From NCBI GenBank assembly GCA_015183035.1, contig JACZZP010000013.1, positions 1-64,000 on the forward strand: a stretch of DNA of 64,000 nt, written 5' to 3'. Of this stretch, positions 62,181 through 64,000 are shown one piece after another. Both the position numbers and the translations under genes were made by a program. The stretch's first letter is position 1, and each line of letters starts with the position of its first letter. Source of the stretch: Meloidogyne chitwoodi (taxonomy: Eukaryota; Nematoda; Chromadorea; Rhabditida; Meloidogynidae). Under the pieces are notes generated by a model that was given only the letters and a program-made list of their open reading frames with translations, did not search any database and was not told the DNA's origin.

Positions 62181-64000
62181 ATGGGTCAAGAAAGTTACAG
62201 CGATCTTCTTCCAAGTTTTTCTATATCAAATATTGGCTCACAAGATGGCGAGAGTTTTACTTTAGACTCCGCATTGGCTCAGCAATTTATTCAAGAAAAT
62301 CCAGATTTGGCACAACTTGCTTCTCTATTGGCGAATAATCATACTTACTTGGAGTTGTTGGATCGACTTATTTCTGAAGTAGACCAAGCCATTGAATCCA
62401 ACAGAAAATTACAAGGAAGTGTCCGATTAAGACTATTGCGCCCCCGCGAAAATGGTTCAGATCTTCGAAGGAAAAACATATCTGTTCCTTGCTGGCCTCC
62501 ATACTTTAAAGATTCTGATGGAATGGTTTGTTTTAAATCTTTAAATTTCATTTTTAAATTAATTTTATTTTAGGCTCCAAATATGAACAATGAAGCAATA
62601 ATGATTTCAAACGTTTGTTCTGCAGACCCGTTATTAGAAGAGGAGAAGCGATGTAATTAATGTTATTGGGTTTTCTCTATTAATAGGAATCTATTTTAGG
62701 GACTCCAAATGAGCTTGAACTTTTACGCGTTTTTGTGTGTTCTTCTTTAAAAGATGGAGAAATTGCATTACTTGATTCAAAGTTTTTATATATATTTTTT
62801 TTATTTTTATATGATAATTTAGAAAAGAAATTTTTCAAAAAAAGTTGCGCGCTATGGGTGTAGAAACTACCGCCGAACAGAGACAAGATTGGATTGATGA
62901 AGTTGAGAGAATCAACCGACGTATAGGTTATATTCGGTTTGCATTTGTAATTGAACTTTTATTTATTTTTTTATATTTTAGTTCTCGATCAACAGATAAT
63001 TTTCTTAATGAGCATCCCAACTATGATACTGTTGATTGGTCAAAAATTTCAGCACGTGACGTAAGAATTTTCCTTAACAAAAATATTTTTATAAATAAAA
63101 ATGTTTTTAGTTTAAAGGAATACGTTCCATTTCACAACTTCGCCAAAAATGGTGTAACGAAATGTCTCCATTACTCAATAGGTCAGCTTGGACACTTTCT
63201 GAAGATGAGAGCTTGATTGATTTGAGCAGAGACTTTTCAAATTTTGACATAATTTCGGGAATGCTTGGTTCTTCTAGATCATCTTTTCAATGCTTTCAGC
63301 GGCTAAATTATTTACGTCAGAATGAACATGAGCCAATGTATATTAATTAAATAAAGTTTTTTTACTAAATTAGATTTTTAGTTTATGGACTCCAATAGAA
63401 GATCAGAAATTGCGTAAATTAATTATGATGCATAGAATTGGAGATGAAATTCCATGGTCTCGAAGTTGGTTCGCTCATATTATTTTCGTTTATTATATAT
63501 TTTAAAATTTTTGTTGCCGTATATATGCCTGGAAGATCAAAAGTCAGTTGTGAATATCGTTACACACGTTCTATTTCGGAAAAATTACGTCATGGACGTT
63601 GGACGGAGGCTGAGGATATTGTTTGTTTTAGCAAATAAACAAATTAACTTAATAATTTTCAGCTTTTATTAGAAGCAATCAATAGATATGGTCCACGAAA
63701 TTGGGTTAAGATCTCAAGTTGTGTTCGAGGGCGTTCTTCTCTTCAATGCAGAGATAGGTGAGATAATATTTTGTTCATTACCAAACGATAAACAAACTTA
63801 TTTCTCTAATAAATAGATGGATTTATGTGCTCGATCATAAGCGACGTGATCAACCATGGACTTGGGAGGAGCATATGAGACTTTTCTATGGTGTACGTCT
63901 TTTTGGGCGAGATGAATGTGCCAAAATTGCCAAACTTTTACCTGGTAGAAACAATATGGATGTGCGAATGCGAATAAGATTCTTAGTCAAATTACAGATT
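62181..64000 (+). CDS. snpc-4: snRNA-activating protein complex subunit 4 (SNAPC4), 3' end beyond the window
   Basis: DNA-binding subunit of SNAPc, which drives snRNA gene transcription; in C. elegans SNPC-4 also binds piRNA and SL RNA loci. The N-terminus is MGQESYSDLLPSFSISNIGS, then a helical stretch LASLLANNHTYLELLDRLIS that may bind the partner subunit. A conserved block reads WPPYFKDSDGMAPNMNNEA. Myb repeats follow: WTPNELELLRVFV; SAWTLSEDESLIDLS; LWTPIEDQKLRKLIMMHRIG with WSRVAVYMPGRSKVSCEYRY; RWTEAEDILLLEAINRYGPR with NWVKISSCVRGRSSLQCRDRW; and PWTWEEHMRLFYGVRLFGRD. The 4-plus Myb repeats and order fit SNAP190. The start lacks a close AG acceptor, so the exact 5' end is unsure. Confidence 0.82.

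Noticed and set aside
62345..62551. Minus-strand frame within SNAPC4
   Set aside because: Antisense shadow of the first SNAPC4 exon.

Overview
The window looks like nuclear DNA of a nematode. It is very AT-rich. Genes are cut into many short exons by introns of mostly 35-60 bp that begin GT and end TTTTAG or TTTCAG. Acceptor-like sites sit just upstream of many start codons, as expected for spliced-leader trans-splicing, and several gene pairs are packed head to tail at operon-like spacing. The compact, AT-rich, intron-dense style resembles plant-parasitic Tylenchina such as Meloidogyne, but the genus is inference. All gene names rest on motif and family recognition while reading; no searches were run.

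Region 1-3.8 kb is decayed: a ~165-bp satellite, an HSP70 5' fragment, and a broken HSP70 joined to a ZIP7-like zinc transporter fragment. From 3.8 to 12.5 kb lie RPS7, a CNRIP1-like gene, a probable DDX49-WASHC3-TRAPPC6 operon and a secreted lipocalin-domain protein. From 12.9 to 22.2 kb a single gene encodes a TRPN (NOMPC/TRP-4) mechanosensory channel with a long ankyrin array. KAT5/Tip60 and PUR-alpha (possible operon) follow, then the DEAH helicase DHX37, which seems short at its C-terminus.

At 31.5-32.3 kb and again at 50.0-50.95 kb are two related arrays of very short exon-like blocks with good splice signals but no convincing open reading frame. Between them lie UBE2L3/ubc-18, a small ankyrin protein and an SLC22 transporter, an UNC-5 netrin receptor (37.2-44.1 kb) that seems to lack the cytoplasmic ZU5 and death domains, and a 28-copy 31-bp minisatellite (47 kb).

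From 51.6 kb to the end gene density is high again: a repetitive DYQT-motif protein, the V-ATPase a subunit, NAF1, mitochondrial tyrosyl-tRNA synthetase, RNase kappa, the V-ATPase e subunit, and the start of the SNAPC4 Myb-type transcription factor, cut off by the window edge. Most genes are housekeeping (translation, ribosome assembly, RNA helicases, trafficking, V-ATPase); TRPN and UNC-5 are the neuronal genes. CDS coordinates are given as start-to-stop spans including introns.
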